Below, piece by piece: positions 52,603 through 62,000 of a DNA stretch of 64,000 bases. The notes under the pieces are model-generated. The model was not told where the DNA came from. It worked only from the letters and a program-made list of their open reading frames with translations, and did not search any database. Made by a program: the position numbers and the translations under genes. The stretch's first letter is position 1. The number at the start of each line of letters is the position of its first letter. The stretch is from Pontibacter sp. SGAir0037 (lineage in GTDB: Bacteria; Bacteroidota; Bacteroidia; Cytophagales; Hymenobacteraceae), in assembly GCF_005491705.1 (NCBI RefSeq), contig NZ_CP028092.1, positions 2,170,001-2,234,000 of the forward strand, given 5' to 3'.

Positions 52603-53213
52603 GACAATGCTGCTTTAGGTGTTCGGGATAGAAAATGAGGTCGCTTGCCTTTCAGACTCAGGAAATAAGTGAAACAGGAGATGGTGATAGCCAGAAATAT
52701 ACCCAGACTGCCCCAGGACGGCAGCGACAAAGCCTCAAAGTTTAACAGTACCTTGTTTCCCAGCAATGGAGGAATATAGGTCATACCTGGAACTTTTATA
52801 GCAGCCATTGGATCGAGGTTTGTGCCGAACCTTACCAGCCATAGATAGAAATCCAGTATGCCAGCCGCTCCGCATAGCATGAGCAGAATACTCCAGCTTA
52901 GTACCAGTTTCCTTTTCCCGGCCAGACCTGCCAGCACACCCGTAATCATAAAAAAGATGACGATGTAAGGCATGTACTTTAGCTCCGCAAACGACTCGGC
53001 ATGAATCGGCTCCATCCCGATGTAGTGGTTCAGTATATTAAAGTTTTGAAGGACACTTTCAGAGCTGCCTCCCAGCTTGTTTACCCAGATATGCAGTTCT
53101 AGTCCTTCGGGATATTGTGGGGCTTTCAGGTATATCTTCCACATCGGGAACATAAACAGTAAGCCAAGAGATAAGGCTGCCACAACCATCAGCACTTTTT
53201 GGTAAGCTTTCAT
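52599..53213 (-). CDS. nos-cluster membrane protein (NosB-like by position)
   Basis: 204 residues from the ATG at 53213; the longer frame adds 16 unlikely residues. About five membrane spans: one at the N-terminus, a periplasmic loop with YPEGLELHIWVNKLGGSSES, then further helices. Clade II nos clusters commonly carry a membrane protein gene (nosB) right after nosZ, and this gene has that place. I cannot confirm homology from sequence alone. It lies downstream of the hairpin terminator that follows nosZ. Confidence 0.7.
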   Translation of the reverse strand: MKAYQKVLMVVAALSLGLLFMFPMWKIYLKAPQYPEGLELHIWVNKLGGSSESVLQNFNILNHYIGMEPIHAESFAELKYMPYIVIFFMITGVLAGLAGKRKLVLSWSILLMLCGAAGILDFYLWLVRFGTNLDPMAAIKVPGMTYIPPLLGNKVLLNFEALSLPSWGSLGIFLAITISCFTYFLSLKGKRPHFLSRTPKAALS

Positions 53214-53241
53214 CCTTGTATAGTATAAGGTGAAATTGAAT

Positions 53242-53282
53242 AAAAAATCAGCGGAAGCCACTTGGGGTAACCTCCGCTGATT
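53242..53282 (-). terminator. terminator/attenuator between nosZ and the accessory nos genes
   Basis: 10-bp stem AATCAGCGGA / TCCGCTGATT followed on the minus strand by a T-run. It lies 15 bases after the nosZ stop and before the nosB-like gene, so it should limit read-through into nosL-nosD-nosF-nosY. Confidence 0.8.
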
Positions 53283-53296
53283 ACCCTGTCAGAGCA

Positions 53297-55342
53297 TTAA
53301 TGTGAGGCTGCTACGCCTGGTATGTTTTGTTTCTTTTTGCCAGTAGAGAAAGCAATCGGCGTTTTGGATCCTTTAGGAGATACACGAATATAACCCTGCA
53401 TTTCCTGGTGTAGTGCGGAACAGAAGTCTGTGCAGTAGAACGGATACACCCCTTCTTTCTTAGGCACCCACTTCAAGGTTTGTGTAGCGCCAGGCATGAT
53501 CAGTGTTTCAGCATTGTTGGCACCCAGTATAGCGAAACCATGCGGTACATCCCAGTCTTGCTCCAGGTTCGTTACGTGAAAGTAAACGGTATCACCTACT
53601 TGTACGCCTTCGATGTTGTCTGGGGTCATGTGACTTCTGATTGCTGTCATTTTCACGCGTATCACGTTCTTGCCTTCGCGGGTCACGCTTACATCTGCTT
53701 CTTTCTTCACGGCATGGGCATGCTTGTTCTCGTCCAGTTTATGAAATTTCACGCTGTTAGGTGCCACTTTCTCAGCACGGATAGCCTGAGCATAATGTGG
53801 TTCAGCCACCGTAGGGAAGTCAAGCAACAGTTTCATTTTTTCACCGGAAATATCGATCAGTTGTGCAGAGTGCGCTAATTCTGGACCAGTTGGCAGGTAG
53901 CGGTCTTTTGTAATTTTGTTCATGGCTACTAGGTACTTGCCGAGTGGCTCCTTTGTATCGCCACCAGGAATCATTAAGTGACCAATGGAGTAATAAACCG
54001 GAATTCTGTCTACAACCGTAAAATCGCTTAATTTCCACTTCACTACTTCAGAAGACACGAACATAGAGGTATAAGCATTTCCTTTGCCGTCGAACTCGGT
54101 GTGCAATGGTCCTAAACCTGGCTCTTTCACTTCGGCTTTCAGCACAGCTTCGTACTTCAGCACCGGAATACCATTTTTCTCACCGTCGAAAGCTTTGTTT
54201 TTAATGGCCTCCTGCATTTTAGAGAAAGAGAACACAGGTATCGCAGATGCCAGTTTACCACTTACTACCATGTTCTCTCCACTTGGATCTACGTCGATGC
54301 CATGTGGCGATTTAGGAGCAGGCAGCAGGTACATCATACCCGGGCATTCTTCAGGTAACAGGTAGCGAACTTTCTTCTTCACAGTTGACTGAGCTGTGTG
54401 AGTGTCCTTGTCGAGCTTGTTGTGGTAATAGTTGGCTGGCATTTCATGAATTTTGCCTTCTTTAGCGTATTTAGCTGCTAATTTCCAGTTTACTGCCGCC
54501 AGAAAGTCCTTATCATTCTGAGAAGCTCCTACTTCTTTTAATGTACCGGCTTTCTCAGAGTTGTAAGTCGTGAAGAAAACCCAGTCTTCAGATGGGCCTT
54601 TACCGCCATTCGCCAGGTCGTAGTCAAAGCCAGGAACCAGGATCTGGAAATCAAGGTCCATGTCGCCTTTATCCTTGTCTATTTTAATAAAGGAAATAGA
54701 GCCACGGAATTCTTCTTCGTACTTATCTAGGCTTACATCGCTTGTACCCCCTTTCATATCCAGTGGAACAGAGAAGCGTGTACCTGCAATTACATACTCG
54801 TTGTTGTTGGTTGGGTAAGGAGAGCAGTGGTTGCCGGCAGAGTTCGGAATCTCCATGATCTCCACTGTTTCAAATGTTGTCAGGTCGATTCGGGCTACAC
54901 GAGGCGTGTTATTTCCGTTCACAAACAACCAGCGGCCATCTGTTTGCCCATCGGTACGCGACAGTTTAGGGTGGTGCAGGTCGTCCCAGGGCACAAAACC
55001 ATGTGAGGTCATCAGCATGGCCTTCGACTCTTCACTATAACCGTAACCATTTTCACCATGCTGCGTGAACACTGGTATAATCTTCAGCAAGCGTCCCGAA
55101 GGAAGACCGTAAACAGATACCTGCCCGTTAAAACCACCTGACAGGAAGGAGTACAACTCATCGTGTTTGCCCGGGGCTACATACACCGCAGAAGCAGCGT
55201 CAGAAGCTACTCCTTCGGCTGTGGCACTTGTGTTACCGCCATCTGTGTTGCTACACCCCTGTAGCGCTGCGCCTGCTGCTACTGCCATTACCATGGCAGC
55301 CTTAGGGGCGACTTTTCTGAATTTATTTATCAGAGTTTCCAT
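53297..55342 (-). CDS. nosZ: nitrous oxide reductase, clade II (Sec type)
   Basis: 681 residues. The N-terminus (METLINKFRKVAPKAAMVMA, then lipobox-like LQGCS at Cys30) has no twin-arginine motif, so export is by Sec and the protein may be lipid-anchored, as in clade II. CuZ ligands: DDLHHP (D120-H124), NHCSPYP, HTEFDGKGN and EPHYAQ regions. CuA site near the C-terminus: C637, C641, H645 and M648 in FYCTDFCSALHQEM. It reduces N2O to N2 in the periplasm, the last step of denitrification. It is the second gene of an operon with cytochrome c. Confidence 0.96.
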   Translation of the reverse strand: METLINKFRKVAPKAAMVMAVAAGAALQGCSNTDGGNTSATAEGVASDAASAVYVAPGKHDELYSFLSGGFNGQVSVYGLPSGRLLKIIPVFTQHGENGYGYSEESKAMLMTSHGFVPWDDLHHPKLSRTDGQTDGRWLFVNGNNTPRVARIDLTTFETVEIMEIPNSAGNHCSPYPTNNNEYVIAGTRFSVPLDMKGGTSDVSLDKYEEEFRGSISFIKIDKDKGDMDLDFQILVPGFDYDLANGGKGPSEDWVFFTTYNSEKAGTLKEVGASQNDKDFLAAVNWKLAAKYAKEGKIHEMPANYYHNKLDKDTHTAQSTVKKKVRYLLPEECPGMMYLLPAPKSPHGIDVDPSGENMVVSGKLASAIPVFSFSKMQEAIKNKAFDGEKNGIPVLKYEAVLKAEVKEPGLGPLHTEFDGKGNAYTSMFVSSEVVKWKLSDFTVVDRIPVYYSIGHLMIPGGDTKEPLGKYLVAMNKITKDRYLPTGPELAHSAQLIDISGEKMKLLLDFPTVAEPHYAQAIRAEKVAPNSVKFHKLDENKHAHAVKKEADVSVTREGKNVIRVKMTAIRSHMTPDNIEGVQVGDTVYFHVTNLEQDWDVPHGFAILGANNAETLIMPGATQTLKWVPKKEGVYPFYCTDFCSALHQEMQGYIRVSPKGSKTPIAFSTGKKKQNIPGVAASH

Positions 55343-55376
55343 AATATTTTATGGTTAATTGTTGTGTGGATGCTGG

Positions 55377-55925
55377 TTAATTGGACGCATCGTTTTGCCG
55401 GAAGAATTCGAGCATGGCACGAGCATCCCGCTCGTTCACATTCTGGTTTGTCATCTGGGTAAGGTGCTCGGCCAGCAGCTTTTTAGCAGTTGGGTCTTTT
55501 TTGGTCATCTCCTCCGGATTCACGATCATATTCATGATCCATTCCGGTTGGCGGCGTTCTGTTACACCCGCCAGGCCAGGTCCTACCACCTTCTGGTCGC
55601 TTAACTGGTGGCAGGCAGAGCACTTGCCATCGAACAAAGCTTTACCCTGTGACGCCAGCTGCTCATCAATTCCCTCTCCGAGGGTTACCTCCTTTACCGG
55701 GCCAACGCCTTTTCCATTATCCGCTGCTGGAGCCTCTGCTTCAGTTGTGCTGGAAGAAGTGCTTTGGTTGAGGTCGTCCTGATTATTATCGCTGCTTCCA
55801 GAGGAGCAACTATAAAGAAAAGCTCCGAAGGCTATAGCTAATACACCTCTTTGGATGGTGCTCAAGTGTCTGCTGACAGGTAAGGTTTTAGTGCTGTTGC
55901 AGTTCATATTTCTACCGGGTTTCAT
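55377..55925 (-). CDS. lipoprotein cytochrome c, probable electron donor to NosZ
   Basis: 182 residues. Lipobox FLYSCS (Cys40), a low-complexity Ser/Thr/Glu/Ala linker (41-75), then a mono-haem cytochrome c domain with CSACH (C102, C105, H106) and a C-terminal region with MTKKDPTAKKL that may supply the methionine ligand. The gene is 34 bases upstream of nosZ on the same strand, so it is almost certainly co-transcribed and passes electrons to the CuA site. An alternative start six codons later is possible. Confidence 0.88.
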   Translation of the reverse strand: MKPGRNMNCNSTKTLPVSRHLSTIQRGVLAIAFGAFLYSCSSGSSDNNQDDLNQSTSSSTTEAEAPAADNGKGVGPVKEVTLGEGIDEQLASQGKALFDGKCSACHQLSDQKVVGPGLAGVTERRQPEWIMNMIVNPEEMTKKDPTAKKLLAEHLTQMTNQNVNERDARAMLEFFRQNDASN

Positions 55926-55973
55926 AACTGTTATTCGTTAAACATGCAGAATACTGGTTGATTGATTACAGAA

Positions 55974-55981
55974 CAAAGGTA
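55974..55981 (-). promoter_or_regulatory. -7 box of the cytochrome c-nosZ promoter
   Basis: Minus strand reads TACCTTTG, a match to the TAnnTTTG -7 element, 49 bases upstream of the cytochrome c start. The palindrome at 55996-56027 covers the -33 region, as in the ric promoter. Confidence 0.6.
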
Positions 55982-55995
55982 TTGTCGGTATCAGA

Positions 55996-56027
55996 ACTAA
56001 TAAAAGATATAAATCTCTTTTATTAGT
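55996..56027. promoter_or_regulatory. palindromic operator upstream of cytochrome c-nosZ
   Basis: 12-bp perfect arms ACTAATAAAAGA / TCTTTTATTAGT with an 8-base spacer TATAAATC. The inner nine bases of both arms and the spacer length are the same as in the ric/nrdJ site. The site lies between divergent genes and could serve both. Confidence 0.8.
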
Positions 56028-56159
56028 GATAGAAGTCATTTTCCAGGTATTGGCTTCAGCAGATATTTGCAGCAACACCTCAGCAAATAGTGATTATACT
56101 GACAGCTACTGCCCACCATAGCAGCATTTTATTACAGAAACCTTACATGTATCAGCGCC

Positions 56160-57083
56160 ATGAAGAGAATTTTACTTTTACTGATAGCCTTCCTGGCTAT
56201 TCGTTTCAGCAGTCACGCCTGCGACGGCAGCTGCACCATGGGTGGGAGTTATTTCGGTATCCTGCCCCAGTTTCATAGAAACTTTGCCGGACTGCGCTAC
56301 AGCACCCGCAGCTACACCATTAGCACCACACATACACACATGCACGAAGGTATGCCCATGACGCACCCTGATGTAATAGAGCAGCGTTACAGTACCCTGG
56401 AGGCATGGGGCAGGTTTGTACCTTTTAAGAATGTACAGGTATTTGCCTTTGTTCCCTATGCTCTGAATGAGCAGAGCACTACCCGTGGGTTAACCACTTA
56501 CAAAGGTTTGGGCGATATAACCATACTGGCAAACTATGCTCTCCTGAATACAGGCGACAGCCTGAGCCATGCAGTAAAGCATACCCTGCAGGTAGGCGGT
56601 GGTATAAAAGTAGCAACCGGTATCCGCCCGGACAGGCAACAGGAAGGAGAGCAGACGGAGACATTATCACCAGGCACAGGCAGCACCAATTACTTGCTGA
56701 ATGGAATCTATACCATTCGAGTAGGTAAATTTGGCCTAAACAGCGATTTAACTTACCGCATGAATAATGCAAACAGCTCAGGGTACAGGTTTGGGAACAG
56801 GCTTAGCACCTCCTCTAACCTCTTTTACTGGTACACTGTAGAGGACGTCACGCTTCTTCCGAGTGCCGGTGTCTACTATGAGCATGCCAAAGCGGATGAA
56901 TTTGGAACAAATCATATGGTTCAGCAAGGCGGTGATGCTTATTTCTCTAACCTGGGGCTGAACATCTACATCCGGAACATGGCTGTTGGCGGAACACTAC
57001 AGCTTCCGATTAGCAGTACCGATAATCACCATGTCACCAAGAGCAATGCCAGAACGATGGTAAACTTGAATTACATGTTTTGA
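56160..57083 (+). CDS. outer-membrane beta-barrel protein, divergent from nosZ operon
   Basis: 307 residues with a signal peptide ending near SSHA. The mature protein begins CDGSCTMGGSYFGILPQFHR, a short Cys/Met patch followed by a barrel-like series of alternating strands. Relatives in Bacteroidota with a Cys-rich N-terminus before YFGILPQF often lie beside copper-dependent enzymes. The final strand ends in phenylalanine (NLNYMF), typical of outer-membrane barrels. It shares the palindromic operator region with the nosZ operon, so a role in copper or substrate supply to NosZ is possible but unproven. Confidence 0.68.
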   Translation: MKRILLLLIAFLAIRFSSHACDGSCTMGGSYFGILPQFHRNFAGLRYSTRSYTISTTHTHMHEGMPMTHPDVIEQRYSTLEAWGRFVPFKNVQVFAFVPYALNEQSTTRGLTTYKGLGDITILANYALLNTGDSLSHAVKHTLQVGGGIKVATGIRPDRQQEGEQTETLSPGTGSTNYLLNGIYTIRVGKFGLNSDLTYRMNNANSSGYRFGNRLSTSSNLFYWYTVEDVTLLPSAGVYYEHAKADEFGTNHMVQQGGDAYFSNLGLNIYIRNMAVGGTLQLPISSTDNHHVTKSNARTMVNLNYMF

Positions 57084-57180
57084 TTACACCTCTTTACTAA
57101 TTAAGCTATTACAGAAGCATATTGCTGTATAAAAGCAGGGCGAGCAAACATTTTAGCTTAAATTAAGGTACCTTTGCCGG

Positions 57181-58458
57181 ATGAAGTTTAAAGTTCGAAG
57201 ACTGGCAGTTACCTTTAGGAATCAACTGAATTACCCTCTTCAGTTCAACCCGTTTGTATTTAGCAAGTTGTTCCTTCTTTGGGTGGCAATAGGTATTGTA
57301 GGTGGTATTATAGCAGGTTCCTACTGGCTTGTGCTCGAGGCATTGCTTCATTTCCTTGCTCAGTTTCAAAGCTACTATGTTATAGCAGTTATGACAGCAG
57401 CAGGCTTGCTGGCAGGTTTAATTATTCATTTTCTTGGAGATCCGGGAGAGATGGACCTGATCGTAAACAACATCAGGTTTAAAGGCGGACGATTAGAGCC
57501 CCGGAACAATCCCTCTATGATTTTGTCATCCTTGCTATGTATAGCCAGCGGGGGCAGTGCTGGCCCGGAAGCACCGCTGGTACAGATTGTTGGCTCTACC
57601 GGCACCTGGATTGCACGTAAACTTAAAATCAAGGGCGAAGATTTACGCTCGCTTAGCCTGGCAGGTATGGCATCAGCCTTTACCGCTCTCTTCGGGGCAC
57701 CGCTTGGCGGAACATTGTTTGCACTCGAAATACTACACCACAAACACGTGGTGGAATATTATCAGGCACTTATGCCTGCTTTTGTAGCAAGCTGCTCTAG
57801 TTATGTTATTTTCATTTTAATTACACATATTGGCATTGGCCCTACCTGGCATTTCCCAGTTTATGCAATTCCGGAACTGAATGATTTTTTTTATGCCATG
57901 CTTTATGCACTGGCAGGCACTGCGGCCGGATGGCTGTTTATTTTTATAGTACGCCAATGCCGGCTAGGTTTTAAAAAATTACGCCTGCCTATCTACCTGA
58001 AAATGACCATCGGAGGCTTCCTAATTGGACTGCTCGCTTATTTCGTACCTCTTTCTCGCTATTTCAGTCATGATCAGCTAAATGAATTACTGGCAGGTGA
58101 GTTTACCGTGCATTTCCTTCTTGTGCTACTCATTGTTAAAATACTTGCAATTAGCCTTACCGTTACCTCTGGCTGGCGAGGGGGCTTTATTATACCTTTA
58201 TTCTTTGTTGGGGCTACAGTGGGCATGCTTGTAAACACTATTTTCCCGGGGCAGAACTTGCCGCTTATCCTGGTTAGCTGCATGGCAGCCATTAATGCCT
58301 GCGTTACCAGAACTCCAATCAGCACTATCATTCTATTGTCAACTTTAACAGGTTTTCATTACTTTATCCCGATAATGTTCGCCAGCCTGACCGGCTTTTT
58401 CCTGGCTCCTAAAACACCTCTGATCAACGCACAGCTGGGTTTAAAAGAAGTTGACTAA
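57181..58458 (+). CDS. ClC-family chloride/anion channel or exchanger
   Basis: 425 residues, about ten membrane helices. The gating-glutamate motif is GPEAP (in SAGPEAPLVQIVG; normally GREGP), and the GxFxP motif is GFIIP. The first ion-binding motif, normally GSGIP, is replaced by GDPGE, so the conserved serine is absent, which could change anion preference. No C-terminal CBS domains. It stands 97 bases after the outer-membrane protein gene and 17 bases before the HPP gene on the same strand, so it may be part of the same transcript as HPP. Nitrate or nitrite are possible substrates, by context only. Confidence 0.82.
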   Translation: MKFKVRRLAVTFRNQLNYPLQFNPFVFSKLFLLWVAIGIVGGIIAGSYWLVLEALLHFLAQFQSYYVIAVMTAAGLLAGLIIHFLGDPGEMDLIVNNIRFKGGRLEPRNNPSMILSSLLCIASGGSAGPEAPLVQIVGSTGTWIARKLKIKGEDLRSLSLAGMASAFTALFGAPLGGTLFALEILHHKHVVEYYQALMPAFVASCSSYVIFILITHIGIGPTWHFPVYAIPELNDFFYAMLYALAGTAAGWLFIFIVRQCRLGFKKLRLPIYLKMTIGGFLIGLLAYFVPLSRYFSHDQLNELLAGEFTVHFLLVLLIVKILAISLTVTSGWRGGFIIPLFFVGATVGMLVNTIFPGQNLPLILVSCMAAINACVTRTPISTIILLSTLTGFHYFIPIMFASLTGFFLAPKTPLINAQLGLKEVD

Positions 58459-58475
58459 TTTTATCTCTGGTATTT

Positions 58476-59057
58476 ATGAGAAAAAGACTAAGAAGCCATA
58501 TACGTTTGGCTCGTTATGTTTTTTATAAAGAAACCTTAATCGACATCAAAGAACATTTCTGGACCTTTTTAGGGTCTTTTTTAGGTATCGGTTTCATTGG
58601 CTTCATCAATAGCAAATACATTTCAGCTAACGACAATTTATTCTTGATTGGTTCTTTTGGTGCTTCCTGTGTATTGATTTACGGTATAATCAACAGTCCG
58701 CTGGCACAGCCTAGAAACCTTATTGGCGGTCATGTTTTATGTGCTTTTGTAGGTGTAACAGTGCACCAACTCATACCCAACGAAGTGTGGCTGGCTTCTG
58801 CATTATCTGTTTCATTGTCTATCGTACTGATGCAGATAACGAAAACCTTACACCCACCCGGAGGTGCTACTGCCTTGATAGCCAATATCGGATCCGAAAA
58901 GATAAAGAATCTGGGTTATTTGTATGTACTAAGCCCAGTTTTATCAGGAGTACTTATTCTATTATTGGTAGCATTGGTTTTCAATAATGTAAATTCGCAC
59001 CGCAATTACCCCAAAAACAAGAAATGGTATATGATCTGGAAAAGAAGGTACCGTTAA
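58476..59057 (+). CDS. HPP-family membrane protein
   Basis: 193 residues with about four membrane helices and the family motif LHPPGGATAL. HPP proteins include plastid and cyanobacterial nitrite transporters. The gene is 17 bases after the ClC gene and probably shares its transcript. With nosZ and other nitrogen-oxide genes nearby, nitrite transport is a reasonable guess; the sequence alone does not show it. Confidence 0.82.
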   Translation: MRKRLRSHIRLARYVFYKETLIDIKEHFWTFLGSFLGIGFIGFINSKYISANDNLFLIGSFGASCVLIYGIINSPLAQPRNLIGGHVLCAFVGVTVHQLIPNEVWLASALSVSLSIVLMQITKTLHPPGGATALIANIGSEKIKNLGYLYVLSPVLSGVLILLLVALVFNNVNSHRNYPKNKKWYMIWKRRYR

Positions 59058-59082
59058 GACCTACTATAAACTTAATATTTCG

Positions 59083-62000
59083 CTACACCTCCATTACATT
59101 GTCGCGGTTCACGTTTTCAGCTTTTTTTACGATCTCCTGCACAACGCTGTCCAGTTCCTGGCTTGAACTTTTAAGGTAGGTCAGTAGCTTCTCCTGGTCG
59201 TTGGGGCTGCGGCGCTTATCCTGCAACAGGTTTACGAGCCCCAGTATACGGGCCAAAGGAGCCCGCACGATGTGCGACTGAATCCAGGAGATTTCTTTTA
59301 ACCGGGCATTCTGGTGTTCGATCGCGCTCAGGTAAGCTTTGCGCTCTGTCACGTCGCGTTGAATGGCTATAAAATGAGTGATCACCCCCTGGTGATTTGT
59401 AACAGGCGACACGCTGATATGGGCATAGTACTCTCTACCGCTCTTTTGATAGTTTACAATCTCAAATTCACAGCTTTTCCCCTCTTCAAGGGCTTCCTTT
59501 AATTTTTCAAGCTCTGCTTTATCAGTGTTTTCCCCCTGCATCATACGAGGAGTTTTACCAATCAGCTCTTCTTTCAGATAGCCTGTCATGCGGGTAAAAG
59601 CATCATTCACATAGATAATCTTTGGTCCGGGTTTATCTAACTGCGCCTCAGTGATAACCACAGAATCCATTGCATTGGTGATCACAGATTCCAGCAGCTT
59701 CAGCCTTTGCTCCTCCTCCACCGACCTGGAAACATCCTGCATGGCACCCAGCATCCGGATAGCCTTTCCGCTCTCATCCCGCAAAACATATCCCCTGTCA
59801 CGAATGTATGCATACTGCTGATCTGCTTTCCGGAATCGATATTCTTCTTTCCAGAAAGTGGCGTCTCCTTCTAAAGCAGCCTGAAATGTAGCGGTTACTC
59901 TTTCAGAATCATCCGGGTGCAGGTTGTCGTACCAGAGCTGCAGGTCTTGCAGGCCCTCATCTGTTCTATGGCCAAAAAGCACTTCAAAATTATCGGCCAC
60001 ATAAAACTGGTTGCGCACCAGGTTATAATCCCATATAACATCAGAAGTAGCTTTATTCACCAGGTGAAAGCGCTCATTGCTTTCCTTTAACTCTTTGGTG
60101 CGGGCCTCTACCAGTACCTTCAGATCGGCCTCATGCCGGCTTTTTGCCTGAAACTTTCTGACATAAAAACCAGCCAGAAACAGCAGGAGCAGGAGCACCG
60201 CTTTAAACCAAAGCGTCTGATAAAAAAATGGCTTTATAGAGAATGCAAGTTCTGCCGGCTCCGACCAAACGCCGTTCAGCTCTGCTTTCACCTCAAATAC
60301 ATAATTTCCGGGATCAAGCGAGGTAAAATAAGCCGTTCGCCTCTGACCTGCCGACTCCCACTCGTCTTGCAGTCCTTTTAACCGGTAATAGAACCTGATA
60401 GTGGAAGGCTTCGAAAAATTAACGCTTGTATAATCGATCTCCACGGAGCGTATACCCTGCGGCAGGTGGATATCAGCATCCAAATCGGGGCTTGAATTTC
60501 CATATCGAAGTGCTTTGATATGAATATTTACCGGTGCTTTATTTTCCCGGTAAGATGCAGGGCAGATAATTGCCACGCCGTCTATGGTAGGAAACCAAAG
60601 GCTGCCGTCCTGCAGCGTATAGCCAGCCGGGAAAATACCGCCATTCACTTCTGAATTCTTCATCCCGTCGGAGCTGTCGAACAGCTGGGCAACTATTCTA
60701 AAATCTTTCTCCTTCTCCCTGACAACTTTTTTAAGTTCTTCCTGTGCAATTCGTTGCAGGCCATACGTTCCGCTCAGCCATATAGCCCCGGCTTTGTCTT
60801 CCAGTATCCGATAGATTCCGTTAAAGAAAAGGCCGTTGTTTTCATCCACCAGTATAAAGCGTTTACCTGTATAACACACCAGTCCCTTTTCAGTGCCTAG
60901 CCACATGTTTCCCTCAGCATCCTGGTAAAAGCTATCTATAATTTTGGAAGGAAGTCCGTGCTTCCCCGCAAAATGCGTTACGGCACCAGCCGGCGTTATA
61001 CGCACCATACCGCCACCACGCGTACCGAACCACATGTTATGCTGCCTGTCTTCGTAGATGCTTACAAATTCAGCTCCTGCCAGCTCCTGCGGCAACTGAA
61101 GCTTCGAAATCTTCTGGTCCGAAGTCAGCTTGTGCAACCCACCAAAGCGGGTGCCGATCCAGACATTCTCCTGCGTATCTGCATAAATCGCCTGAACTAT
61201 ATTGCTGGCCAGCCCGTCTTTCTCAGTTATATGCTTGTCAATTTTTTCTGAGCTGAGGTTAAATTTGTAGATCCCGCTTGGGGTACCGATGTATACTGCT
61301 TCCTTTGTGCCACCTATACTTAATATCACATTGGCTGCAAGTCCCTGCTGCCTGGAGTAGACCGTGGTGCGCCCGCCAGAAATCCTGTTAATTCCGTTGC
61401 CGCCTGTTCCTACCCACACATCTCCGTTCGGGTGCTGGTAAATAGGCAGGATAATATTGCCGGATAGCGGATAGGCCTCAGCCAGCATGTGTACGTCGGC
61501 AGGCTTAAGCTGTACCAGGCCAGAGGCAGCAGTGCCTAACCATACCAGCCCTGGTTCGGTAAAATGAATGGCCCTTACCCCATCGTCAGGTAAGCCCGTA
61601 GCTGCCAGGGCAGTAAATGCTCCCTTTGTCAGGCGGTATACGCCTGAACTTAAGGTGCCTATCCAGATGCTGTTATCCGGCGCAATCTCGATGGCCGAAA
61701 TAAACAGCTCCGGAAGCCCGTCTTCTTCTGTAAAATGAACATTTTCTTTTGTTGTTTTATGAAACAGGCCCTCCTCCTTGGTGCCGATCCAGAGAGACTT
61801 GTCGGGGGCGATAGCCAGCGAACGGATATAGTTATCTTCGAAGCCGCTGATGGCTTTAGTTTGCTTCAGGTCCTGGCTCAGATGAAACAAACCGGCATCA
61901 GTTCCGATGTAAATTCCGTCAGCGGCAGTTCTGATTACCTGTATCGATTTTCTCTTGCGATACGGCCACTGCTTCACCTTATGAAATGCCTTGTTCTGGT

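Noticed and set aside
53297..55342. Clade I (Tat-exported) NosZ
   Set aside because: No twin-arginine motif; a Sec/lipoprotein-like N-terminus and a cytochrome c partner fit clade II.
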